In this document: one piece after another, positions 42,370-50,064 of the stretch
How the letters are laid out: each line of letters begins with the position of its first letter
Numbering within the stretch: position 1 is the first letter of the stretch
Assembly (NCBI GenBank): GCA_017555565.1
Contig: JAFZGF010000028.1
Location: 62,001-126,000, forward strand
Length of the DNA: 64,000 nucleotides
Reading direction: 5' to 3'
Origin: Oscillospiraceae bacterium
GTDB taxonomy: Bacteria > Bacillota > Clostridia > Oscillospirales > Ruminococcaceae
The notes under the pieces: generated by a model
Told to the model about the DNA's origin: nothing
Databases searched by the model: none
The model's input: only the letters and a program-made list of their open reading frames with translations
Position numbers and translations under genes: made by a program

Positions 42370-42450
42370 GTGTGTAGATACAGTCACCTGGTTTTCTTAC
42401 GGATTATATTAGAAAAAGGAAGGAAATTATTATGCTCAAAAGACCTTTGA
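42370..42450 (+). CDS. Candidate 26-codon leader ORF overlapping the nucleoside hydrolase start
   Basis: GGAGG (42358-42362) is followed after seven bases by GTG (42370), opening a 26-codon frame (V/M-CRYSHLVFLRIILEK...) that ends in TGA at 42448-42450, 18 bases inside the nucleoside hydrolase gene in another frame. The hydrolase has its own AAGGAAGG site, so the ORF could couple or tune its translation. It is short enough to be chance. Confidence 0.35.
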   Translation: MCRYSHLVFLRIILEKGRKLLCSKDL

Positions 42451-43406
42451 TTATTGACTGTGACCCTGGCATAGACGATGCTGAATGTATTATGATGCTG
42501 CAGGGTAGCGGTCAGTTTGATATCCGTGGTATTACAGCGGTTCACGGCAATGTACCACTGTCAAAAACTTCTGCAAATGCTCTGTTTTTAAGCAAGATGT
42601 ATGGTATTGACTGTCCTGTATATCGTGGCTCTGAAGAAGCTTTTATTCAGCGCCTTTCACGTGCAGAATATGTACATGGCAACAACGGCCTGATAGGTTT
42701 TGATTATACTTTGCCTGAAGATGCAAAATTTGCTGATGGTTATGCCTGGGACTTTATTTGGGAAGAAGCTGTTAAACAGAATGGTGAACTTGAAATTATA
42801 GCAATCGGCCCACTGACAAACCTTGCAATTGCAGTTATGAAATACCCACAGCTGCCAAAACTTGTTAAAAAACTGGTTATTATGGGTGGCGCAGCTGGCA
42901 GCGGTAACTTTGGTGTTTACTCTGAATACAACATTGCCCAGGACCCACACGCTTGCGAAATTGTTCTCCAGGCTGGCTTTGCTGATTTTACAATGGTAGA
43001 TCTTAATGCTTGCCATATGGTTTACCTTACAAAAGAAGAAGCAGACGCCCTGCGCACACTGCCAGAATCAAACAAATTTGCAGCTCTTGCAAAACGGATG
43101 ATGGAACACGAAGATTCCAACAGAGCAAAACTTGAAGAAAGAGGTCAGGGTACATTTGTATCTGAAGATCACTATACCTGCGACCCTGTTGCTGCTGCAG
43201 TTATCATTGACGAATCCATCGGTCAGTACGTTGAAAAATATGCATTCTGTGACTGTGTTGGTGAAATGACAACTGGTCAGACAGTTATCGACTGGCTTGG
43301 TTTTGCACCATTTAAAAATGTAAAAATTCCAGTTGCGATGGATAGAGAAAAATTTGTTAAACTGTACTTTGACTGTGTAAAATCCTATGACAAGGAGGAC
43401 TGCTGA
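42432..43406 (+). CDS. Nucleoside hydrolase, DPG type, His-less
   Basis: The 324-residue N-ribohydrolase homologue has DCDPGIDD (residues 9-16, Cys in place of the usual Thr), IAIGPLTNLAIAVM, VIMGGAAGSGN and the distal motif YTCDPVAAAVIID, where Cys occupies the position of the catalytic-type His. It most resembles the gene at 32833 in these two features. AAGGAAGG precedes the ATG. It is the first gene of a pair, with the stop one base before the next start. Confidence 0.9.
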   Translation: MLKRPLIIDCDPGIDDAECIMMLQGSGQFDIRGITAVHGNVPLSKTSANALFLSKMYGIDCPVYRGSEEAFIQRLSRAEYVHGNNGLIGFDYTLPEDAKFADGYAWDFIWEEAVKQNGELEIIAIGPLTNLAIAVMKYPQLPKLVKKLVIMGGAAGSGNFGVYSEYNIAQDPHACEIVLQAGFADFTMVDLNACHMVYLTKEEADALRTLPESNKFAALAKRMMEHEDSNRAKLEERGQGTFVSEDHYTCDPVAAAVIIDESIGQYVEKYAFCDCVGEMTTGQTVIDWLGFAPFKNVKIPVAMDREKFVKLYFDCVKSYDKEDC

Positions 43407-43407
43407 T

Positions 43408-44361
43408 ATGCTTAAAAGACCTATTATTATGGACGTAGACACAGGTGTTGATGATACCCTGGCTTTGTTGCTGGTTGCAGGCTCTGATAAACTTGATCTT
43501 AAAGCAATCACAACAGTATTCGGCAACTCCTCTGTTGAAGATACAACCAAAAACACACTTAAAATCTGCGAACTGCTCAAACTTGATGTACCTGTTGCAG
43601 CAGGTGCATACCGCCCTGTAATTGATCCACCGATCGATTATTCTATTGCTCCAATGGTTGATATTCATGGTCGTGATGGTTTGGGTAATGTTGGCAGCAG
43701 ACTGCCAGAACCAACAAAACAGGTGGAAAATATGCCAGCGGTTGACCTTATGGCAAAAGCAGTAAGAGAAAGCGAAGAAAAAGTAACTATCGTTGCTACA
43801 GCTCCACTTACAAATATTGCCACATTCCTTATGGCTTACCCAGACTTGCGCAGTAAAATTGAGTGCATAGCTCTTATGGGCGGTGCAGCATTTGGCGGTA
43901 ATATGGGCTTTTCTGTTGAAGCAAATATCGGTCATGACCCGGATGCAGCCAAAATCGTATTTATGAGCGATGTTCCTAAATATATGTTCAGTCTTGATGC
44001 TACAATGGGATGTTTCATCACTGATGATGAAAGACAGGCAATAGCTGATAATGGCGGCGAAACAGGTGTTTGGCTTAAAGACTGTATGCAGCAGTATTCA
44101 GATATTTACAAAGCTCTTGGCGGTCTGCCAGGCGCTGTTCTTCATGACTCACTGCCTGTAGCATGGCTGCTGGATGAATCTGTTGTAGAATTCAAACACT
44201 GCTATGTTGATGTAGAGCTCAAAGGTGTAAAAACTCGTGGCTGTACAGTAACAGACTTGGCTAACTACACAGGTAAAGCGCCTAATACATATGTTTCAAT
44301 GAAAGCAGACAGAGAAAAACTTATCAATATGCACGTTGAAGCAGTAAAAAAATTCAAATAA
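43408..44361 (+). CDS. Nucleoside hydrolase, DTG type with His-Asp motif
   Basis: The 317-residue N-ribohydrolase has DVDTGVDD (residues 9-16), IVATAPLTNIATFL, ALMGGAAFGGN and VLHDSLPVAWLLD with His-Asp kept. It pairs in type with the gene at 33780. AAGGAGGACTG lies before ATG 43408, overlapping the end of the upstream gene, so the two products are made together. A longer in-frame start at 43387 precedes the ribosome binding site. Confidence 0.92.
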   Translation: MLKRPIIMDVDTGVDDTLALLLVAGSDKLDLKAITTVFGNSSVEDTTKNTLKICELLKLDVPVAAGAYRPVIDPPIDYSIAPMVDIHGRDGLGNVGSRLPEPTKQVENMPAVDLMAKAVRESEEKVTIVATAPLTNIATFLMAYPDLRSKIECIALMGGAAFGGNMGFSVEANIGHDPDAAKIVFMSDVPKYMFSLDATMGCFITDDERQAIADNGGETGVWLKDCMQQYSDIYKALGGLPGAVLHDSLPVAWLLDESVVEFKHCYVDVELKGVKTRGCTVTDLANYTGKAPNTYVSMKADREKLINMHVEAVKKFK

Positions 44362-44371
44362 AAAATAATTT

Positions 44372-44398
44372 AACCGGCAGGGTATACCTGCCGGTTTT
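44372..44398. terminator. Terminator of the second nucleoside hydrolase pair
   Basis: AACCGGCAGG pairs perfectly with CCTGCCGGTT. It may also serve the converging minus-strand gene. Confidence 0.88.
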
Positions 44399-44403
44399 GA
44401 TTT

Positions 44404-45852
44404 TTATAACAGTATTGTATTAAAATCTTCTATTTCCAGAGTTGTCAACTGTTCGTCATTTAGTGTTTCCAGTTCTGCAAGTCTGTTTGCCTGGTTAATA
44501 AGTGCTTTTTCAAAAAAGTTTCTTACATCACGGCCGTTTGCATAGTTTGCAGGGCGGTTTTCACAGCGTTTTGTAAAGAACTCTTTGGCGAATTTTTCTG
44601 CTTCCTCGCTTAAAACAAGATCATCTTTTTTTGCATTAAGCTTCAGGATCCCTATAAGTTCTTCAGGTGTATAATCTTCGAAGAAAAGATATTTATTAAA
44701 ACGTGATTTCAGACCTGGATTGGAATTTAAAAATTCTTCCATAGGCGCAGGATAACCGGCAACAATTACTATCAGATCATCTCGGTTATCTTCCATATAT
44801 TTCAGCAATGTGTCTACTGCTTCAAAACCATAGTCTGTGGCACCTCTGTTTACAGTCAGTGAGTAGGCTTCGTCAATAAACAGCACACCACCCAAAGCTT
44901 TGTTTACAACTTCCTGAACTTTAAGTGCTGTCTGACCTACATAACCGCCTACAAGACCACTGCGGTCAACTTCTACCAGATGTCCTTTTGAAAGGAGTCC
45001 CATAGCTTTATAAATCTGTGCCAGCAAACGAGCAATAGTAGTTTTGCCAGTACCAGGATTACCGCTGAAAACCATATGCAGGCTCATATCTGGGCTGTCC
45101 ATACCGCGTTCTTTTCGGATGTTTCTTATTTTAACAAGATTAATAAGGCTTTTTACATCTTCTTTAACTTTTTCAAGACCAATAAGGGTATTAAGTTCAT
45201 TGAGCAATTCATCAAGAGTTTTTTCTGGTTCTTTTTCTTCTTCTGTTTGTTGAATCTTTTCGGCGTTTTCTTCCCTTATTGTATTAATATCAGAAAAATC
45301 AGGCGTAAAGGCATTTGGCTTTGCAATGTTGTTTTCTTTTTCTGAAAGACCACCAAAGCTCATATTTGCAGCATCAACAAAGGTTTTATCGATATAATCC
45401 TGCAAATTATCACAAAAAAGGTTAAGAGAGAAACTTTCAGAATTGCCTTCGCCGTCGCAAGCGATGTATTCCTGGCCCAACAAACTGTAAACCTGTAAAA
45501 TAAGCTTTGATGTTTCTTTTACTTGGCCAAGACTGTTGTCGGCTTTTACAAATGTTTTGAAACAGTAAGGGATTTTACCGGTGAATTCTGGCCCATAAAC
45601 TCTGTTTGCGATTGCATACTCTCTCATTTCTTTAACAGAGTATTTATAGCCAAGATTATTTTCAATAAACTGAGATTCTTTTGCAGTTATTTTAGCATCT
45701 GCAAAGCTTAAGTAAAGCAGAAAATGAAAAAGTTCACCGCGGAATATTTCTCTGGCTTTTGATGTATGGCTCTTATCCCAGATATCTGTTCTTTCCAGAT
45801 TATCACACAGGGTGTAGGCTGTTTCTAAAATATTTTTCAGTTTGCTGCTCAT
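44404..45852 (-). CDS. CbxX/CfxQ (SpoVK)-type AAA+ ATPase with TerB-like N-terminus
   Basis: The 482-residue protein has a helical N-terminal part (about residues 35-160) that resembles TerB-like domains (FRGELFHFLLYLSFADAKIT, KESQFIENNLGY), an acidic linker (EEEKEPEKTLDELL) and an AAA+ module: Walker A FSGNPGTGKTTIARLL, Walker B GVLFIDEAYSL, the pore loop GYVGQTALKV and SNPGLKSRFNKYLFF. CbxX relatives remodel Rubisco, and related ATPases occur in sporulation (SpoVK) and type VII secretion, none of which is indicated by neighbours. Its start overlaps the YjbR gene by four bases. Confidence 0.87.
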   Translation of the reverse strand: MSSKLKNILETAYTLCDNLERTDIWDKSHTSKAREIFRGELFHFLLYLSFADAKITAKESQFIENNLGYKYSVKEMREYAIANRVYGPEFTGKIPYCFKTFVKADNSLGQVKETSKLILQVYSLLGQEYIACDGEGNSESFSLNLFCDNLQDYIDKTFVDAANMSFGGLSEKENNIAKPNAFTPDFSDINTIREENAEKIQQTEEEKEPEKTLDELLNELNTLIGLEKVKEDVKSLINLVKIRNIRKERGMDSPDMSLHMVFSGNPGTGKTTIARLLAQIYKAMGLLSKGHLVEVDRSGLVGGYVGQTALKVQEVVNKALGGVLFIDEAYSLTVNRGATDYGFEAVDTLLKYMEDNRDDLIVIVAGYPAPMEEFLNSNPGLKSRFNKYLFFEDYTPEELIGILKLNAKKDDLVLSEEAEKFAKEFFTKRCENRPANYANGRDVRNFFEKALINQANRLAELETLNDEQLTTLEIEDFNTILL

Positions 45853-46190
45853 TTTTTAATCCTCTTTTTTGATTTGGTTAGATTATAACTGTCTGCAACC
45901 ATCTGCATTATCTGATATTCATCTGCATCACTGCCTATAACAACAGTGCTCCAATGCTCTTTATTCATATGATAAGCAGGGGATACAGCATCAAAACTTT
46001 CTCTCCAGAACACACCCCATTCCGGTGTGTTTTTAAAGTTAATACATATGTTATTGTTGCGCTCATATATAAGAGCAAAAATTTTTTTGTTGTCTGAATG
46101 CCTTGCTGCTGCCCATTCACCTTTATCAAATGGATAATCCAGGTAAACATCTCTCAGTTCAAGACATCTATTAATATAATAATTTTTCAT
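45849..46190 (-). CDS. MmcQ/YjbR family protein
   Basis: The 113-residue protein has the YjbR pattern: YINRCLELRDVYLDYPFDKG (residues 5-24), KIFALIYERNNNICINFKN and PEWGVFWRESFDAVSPAYHM, NKEHWSTVVIG. The family has a CyaY-like fold and is listed as DNA-binding, but a definite role is lacking. Its stop overlaps the start of the AAA+ gene by four bases (ATGA type), so the two are translationally coupled. Confidence 0.85.
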   Translation of the reverse strand: MKNYYINRCLELRDVYLDYPFDKGEWAAARHSDNKKIFALIYERNNNICINFKNTPEWGVFWRESFDAVSPAYHMNKEHWSTVVIGSDADEYQIMQMVADSYNLTKSKKRIKK

Positions 46191-46248
46191 ATATTTAATT
46201 TAACCCATACAGCAATTACTGTCAATCATTACTTACATAACACAGTCT

Positions 46249-46608
46249 GTGAATATTGAGAAATGGGCGAAAGAATACGGAATAGCAGATGAAAACATAC
46301 TTGATTTCGGTAATTACGCTAAAGAATTTTATATGAAATCACAATCTATGAGATGTATGAGTGCTCTTGAAGACTATACATACCCGGTAGCAGAAAAGAA
46401 ACTGCTGGCTGATTTCTTTGCAGAACTCAATATCTATTGTTTCTCTGGAACAGTTGATAAATATTATGATTATCTTATAGAAACTGAAGAATATAAAAAA
46501 TGGCTTGAAAAAGGTAAAGATTTATGGCATTATCAATATATAATATCCGGAATGGAAGATGGTAGGCAAGGTGTGTCACACAACAGCCATTCCATATCCT
46601 TAAATTGA
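46249..46608 (+). CDS. Small hypothetical protein (GTG start)
   Basis: The 119-residue protein (IEKWAKEYGIADENILDFGN, later TEEYKKWLEKGKDLWHYQYI) is not recognised. It is soluble, helical and rich in Tyr and Trp. The only usable start is GTG at 46249, without a good ribosome binding site, so the start is uncertain. It precedes the phosphodiesterase gene by 16 bases. Confidence 0.55.
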   Translation: MNIEKWAKEYGIADENILDFGNYAKEFYMKSQSMRCMSALEDYTYPVAEKKLLADFFAELNIYCFSGTVDKYYDYLIETEEYKKWLEKGKDLWHYQYIISGMEDGRQGVSHNSHSISLN

Positions 46609-46624
46609 TGATGGGGGAAAGATT

Positions 46625-47179
46625 ATGAAATTGATGATTGTTTCAGATATTCACGGTTCAGCTTATTACTGTGAAAAAATGCTGGAGTGCTATAAAAAAG
46701 AAAATGCAGATAAACTTGTTATACTAGGTGATGTGCTTTATCACGGGCCAAGAAACGACCTGCCTGAAGAATATGCTCCTAAAAAAGTAATAGAAATGTT
46801 AAATGACATGAAAGAGGAAATTCTTTGTGTACGCGGTAACTGTGACACAGAGGTGGATCAGATGGTTCTTAAATTTCCTATAATGGCAGATTATGCACTT
46901 CTTTATTGGAACAAAAGAATGATTTTTGTAACACACGGTCATAACCACAACCTTGAGAAATTGCCAATGCTTAAAAAAGGAGATATTCTTCTTCATGGTC
47001 ACACACATATTCCTGTGTGTGAAAAAGCAGGAGAAATTTATTATATCAACCCTGGTTCTGTTTCTATTCCAAAACAGAATAGCGAACACAGTTATATCAT
47101 TCTTGATGATGAGGGCATAACCTTTAAAAATCTTGATATGAAATCATACAGATATTATAGCGAAAAAGACTTAATATAA
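46625..47179 (+). CDS. YfcE/MJ0936-type metallophosphodiesterase
   Basis: The 184-residue enzyme shows the calcineurin-like metal motifs DIHGSAYYCEKML (residues 7-19), LGDVLYHGPRN, RGNCDTEVD, FVTHGHNHN and LLHGHTHIPV, followed by INPGSVSIP. Relatives hydrolyse model phosphodiesters in vitro and their cellular substrate is unresolved. The ATG follows GGGGGAAAG. A terminator lies eight bases after the stop. Confidence 0.93.
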   Translation: MKLMIVSDIHGSAYYCEKMLECYKKENADKLVILGDVLYHGPRNDLPEEYAPKKVIEMLNDMKEEILCVRGNCDTEVDQMVLKFPIMADYALLYWNKRMIFVTHGHNHNLEKLPMLKKGDILLHGHTHIPVCEKAGEIYYINPGSVSIPKQNSEHSYIILDDEGITFKNLDMKSYRYYSEKDLI

Positions 47180-47184
47180 AAAAA

Positions 47185-47212
47185 TACCCGGGAAAATCCC
47201 GGGCGTTTTTTA
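47185..47212. terminator. Terminator between the phosphodiesterase and dehydrogenase genes
   Basis: CCCGGG-AAAAT-CCCGGG followed by CGTTTTTT; it ends at the stop codon of the converging gene. Confidence 0.85.
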
Positions 47213-48205
47213 TTTCTTTCTATATCCTGTATTGTAGTCTACCTGATTTATAAATGGACGGCCATCCACATATCTTTTGGCATTTTCGAGAATTATTCTT
47301 TCTATGCCTTCAATAGTTTCTGCAGCATGATATCCACCTGATATATGTGGTGTGATTATAATGTTTTTCTGTTTCCACAATGGGTGATTTTCTGGCAAAG
47401 GTTCTGGATTTGTAACGTCAAGTATCGCACCACCAATTTTATCTTCAGAAAGTGCATTACATAAAGCCAGGGTATCCACAGCATTTCCGCGGCCTACATT
47501 AATCAGTATTCCACCTTTTTTCATAAGTTCCAACTGTTTGTCAGATATTATATTCTGTGTTTGAGGTGAATTGGGAAGACACAGAGCAACAATATCCATT
47601 TTTGGTAGAAGGGAATCAAGCTTATCAAGGGTATCCATTGAAATAACATAGTCTGGTTTGTCTGTAACAGTTCTTTTTATACCGTAGATATTTGCACCAA
47701 GGGCGTGCATTTTTTCAGCAAACTGTCCACCTATATCGCCAAAGCCTACAACCAATACATTACTTCCGTTTATGGTTTTGACAAATCCCATATCCTGCCA
47801 CAAACAGTTGTTTTGATTATCACGGTACAAATGTAATTTCTTGGTCATAGACATAACACAAGCCACCATATATTCTGCAATAGCATGGCCATAGGCTCCG
47901 GTTGCGTTTGTTATAACAGTTTTATTTCTGTCAATATACTGGCAGGTTGCATAGCTGTCAGCCCCAGAAGAAGAAAGTTGCAGCCATTTAAGGTTTTTGC
48001 ACTTGGAAAGAGTATCAAGACTTGGATTACCGATAATAATTTCGGCATTTTCAAGCTGGAAATCTGTAAAAGGGTGGGGAAGACCTGATGTTATATAATC
48101 ATCACCATTTGAAATTATTAATTCACATTTAGATTGCATAATATTGCATAATTGATTTAATGTGTTTTCTGTAAGCTGTGTGCGTACAAGACAAATAGGC
48201 TTCAT
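47210..48205 (-). CDS. D-isomer 2-hydroxyacid dehydrogenase family protein
   Basis: The 331-residue NAD-dependent enzyme has the Rossmann signature VLVVGFGDIGGQFAEKM (about residues 149-165), MDIVALCLPNSPQTQNII, GGILINVGRGNAVDTLAL with the substrate-binding Arg region, and ITPHISGGYHAAETIE with the catalytic His. It could reduce a 2-keto acid to a D-hydroxy acid or the reverse; the substrate is not evident. It resembles the phosphoglycerate dehydrogenase-like group often annotated as hydroxyacid dehydrogenase. GGAGG lies before the ATG. Confidence 0.92.
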   Translation of the reverse strand: MKPICLVRTQLTENTLNQLCNIMQSKCELIISNGDDYITSGLPHPFTDFQLENAEIIIGNPSLDTLSKCKNLKWLQLSSSGADSYATCQYIDRNKTVITNATGAYGHAIAEYMVACVMSMTKKLHLYRDNQNNCLWQDMGFVKTINGSNVLVVGFGDIGGQFAEKMHALGANIYGIKRTVTDKPDYVISMDTLDKLDSLLPKMDIVALCLPNSPQTQNIISDKQLELMKKGGILINVGRGNAVDTLALCNALSEDKIGGAILDVTNPEPLPENHPLWKQKNIIITPHISGGYHAAETIEGIERIILENAKRYVDGRPFINQVDYNTGYRKK

Positions 48206-48481
48206 ATTAACCTCCAGACAGGATTTTTATTTATATTTTAATATATTTGTCAATACCTTTTTTAAAAGTATGTTAAATAATACACAAAATGATATGATAA
48301 AGTTAAACAAAATTTTATGATTAAAATTATACAAAATAGACAAAAAATAGACAGTAGTATTATTTTGTACATACACTACACACAACTGTATTTGTGCAAA
48401 ACGACATATTTTGTTTAATTTTTAACCAAGTTTTTGTCAAATAGACGAAAATTGCAATAAAATTCAATATGTATAAAAATG
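48206..48481. other. AT-rich intergenic region with ATAGAC repeats
   Basis: No gene is seen. ATAGACA occurs at 48336-48342 and 48347-48353, 11 bp (one helical turn) apart, and ATAGACG at 48441-48447. These could be regulator half-sites for the promoter at 48482, but the region is so AT-rich that chance is possible. Confidence 0.3.
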
Positions 48482-48510
48482 TTGACTATTGCAAATAAAA
48501 GTAGGATAAT
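48482..48510 (+). promoter_or_regulatory. Promoter of the permease-amidohydrolase module
   Basis: TTGACT (48482-48487), 17-bp spacer, GATAAT (48505-48510). The leader to the permease start is about 275 nt and includes the small ORF at 48612. Confidence 0.65.
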
Positions 48511-48611
48511 GTGAGCATATCAAATACAGTGTTATATTTATAGTCCGTATAATAGTGTGATTTGATTTCAGAAAATATGAATGACTGATTGTCAAGAGGA
48601 GGTGGTCATTG

Positions 48612-48752
48612 GTGAAAAGCGACATTAGCGATATTAGAATCCTATGTAAAGTGCCATTTGCACTATTGGAGCTAAAAAACGTGAACCTTGAAAATTTAAT
48701 ATGTCTTTTTAAGCCGATGATCTATCGTAATCTTGTAAAAACAAACTTTTAA
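48612..48752 (+). CDS. Candidate 46-residue small protein upstream of the permease
   Basis: AGGAGGTG (48596-48603) is followed after eight bases by GTG (48612), opening a frame of 46 codons ending in TAA at 48750-48752, 41 bases before the permease ATG. The product (KSDISDIRILCKVPFALLEL, later LENLICLFKPMIYRN) has no clear signal or membrane segment and two Cys. The Shine-Dalgarno match is the strongest in the region. It may be a leader peptide, a small subunit or chance. Confidence 0.5.
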   Translation: MKSDISDIRILCKVPFALLELKNVNLENLICLFKPMIYRNLVKTNF

Positions 48753-48793
48753 TTTTTATTTTTTGAATTCTATTTATAGAGAGGAAATTTATT

Positions 48794-49975
48794 ATGACTT
48801 GGACTCCAATGATGTGTTTCGCCGTTATCGCTCTTGCGTTCGTAATCGGCGAATTTCTTTCACGTAAAACTAATGGCTTCGTTTCATCCATGGTATTTGG
48901 ATGTTTCGTAGCAATGGGCCTTTTCTGGTCCGGTGCAATCCCAGCTACTATCGCTGTTGATTCCACACTTCTTCCTACACTTAATGCAACAGGTGTTGCA
49001 ATGCTACTTGTTAACATGGGTACTTCCATTGAAATCGAAGACCTGCTGGCTGAATGGAAAACAGTTGTTGTTTGCTGTGCTGGCCTTGTAGGTATCGGTG
49101 TTCTGGCTTTCACAGCTGGTACAATGCTGTTCGGTAGAGAATATGCTCTTACAGCTGCTCCAGTTGTTTCTGGTGGTGTTATTGCTTTCCAGATCGTTTC
49201 TGAAGCTGCTAACGTTGCAGGCAAACCAGCATTCGCAGGTTTTGCTGCACTGGTTCTTGCATTCCAGTCAATGGTTGGTATGCCAGTTGCTTCTTTCTGC
49301 CTCAAAAAGGAACTTATCAGTGCAAAAGCTAAAGGTATGTTCTCTGGCGAATCAGAAAAGAAAGCTGCATTCAAACTTCCTGAAACAAATCTTTTCAAAA
49401 CTCCAGATCCTGCTTCTGACACATCTACACTTAAATTCTTTAAACTTGCTGTAGTTGCAGTTTGCGGTTACCTGCTTTCTACATACGTGCTGACATTCCT
49501 TAATGTTAACATTATGTACCTGCTGGTAGGTATCGTTGCTAAGAAAATCAACTTCCTGCAGAAAAATGCACTTAAAGATGCAGGCGGTTACGGCTACATT
49601 ATGCTGTGTATGTACGCTCTTACATTCAACGGCTTTGCATCAGTATCTCCAATGGATGCTCTTAACTTTATTCTTCCACTTATCGGTTGTCTCGTTCTTG
49701 GTGTTATCGGTATTGCTGTTATGGCTCTTATCGCTGGCAAAATTGTTGGTTACAACCCATTTGTTTCCATCGCTTGTGGCGTTACAGCTCTGTTTGGCTA
49801 CCCAGGTACAGAAATCCTGTCAAACGAAGTTGTTGCATCTATGACAGACTTCACAGCTGAAGAAAAAGAAAAAGCCCTGAACTACATTATGCCAAAAATG
49901 ATCGTTGGTGGTTTCACAACAGTTACAATCGCTTCTGTTGTATTCGCTGGCATTATCGCTCCAATGATTTTCTAA
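48794..49975 (+). CDS. Predicted secondary transporter of unidentified family
   Basis: The 393-residue protein has about ten to eleven membrane segments. It has GLY-rich helices (GGVIAFQIVSEAANVAGK at about 131-148; ACGVTALFGYPGTEI at about 329-343) and a cytoplasmic loop with FSGESEKKAAFKLPETNLF. The layout of two similar halves recalls glutamate/sodium symporter (GltS)-like carriers, but I cannot place it firmly. GAGAGGAAATTT precedes the ATG. It is followed by two amidohydrolases, so it probably imports their substrate or exports a product. Confidence 0.7.
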   Translation: MTWTPMMCFAVIALAFVIGEFLSRKTNGFVSSMVFGCFVAMGLFWSGAIPATIAVDSTLLPTLNATGVAMLLVNMGTSIEIEDLLAEWKTVVVCCAGLVGIGVLAFTAGTMLFGREYALTAAPVVSGGVIAFQIVSEAANVAGKPAFAGFAALVLAFQSMVGMPVASFCLKKELISAKAKGMFSGESEKKAAFKLPETNLFKTPDPASDTSTLKFFKLAVVAVCGYLLSTYVLTFLNVNIMYLLVGIVAKKINFLQKNALKDAGGYGYIMLCMYALTFNGFASVSPMDALNFILPLIGCLVLGVIGIAVMALIAGKIVGYNPFVSIACGVTALFGYPGTEILSNEVVASMTDFTAEEKEKALNYIMPKMIVGGFTTVTIASVVFAGIIAPMIF

Positions 49976-49992
49976 TTTGAATTATTGACTTA

Positions 49993-50031
49993 AAAAAGAC
50001 AGGAAACATTCTTTCCTGTCTTTTGTTTTTT
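49993..50031 (+). terminator. Terminator between the permease and amidohydrolase genes
   Basis: AAAAGACAGGAAA pairs perfectly with TTTCCTGTCTTTT, followed by GTTTTTT. As only 34 bases remain before the next start, the amidohydrolases probably depend on read-through of it. Confidence 0.85.
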
Positions 50032-50064
50032 AAAAGCAATTTTATTGTATAAAAGGAGATTATT

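Noticed and set aside
42372..42377. A minimal start-stop element GTG-TAG behind GGAGG at 42358
   Set aside because: The GTG two bases earlier has the better spacing (seven bases) and opens a 26-codon frame, so that reading was preferred.
48612..48752. Treating the leader of the permease as a known riboswitch
   Set aside because: No recognised aptamer core was found in 48517-48793; the region is better explained by a small ORF.
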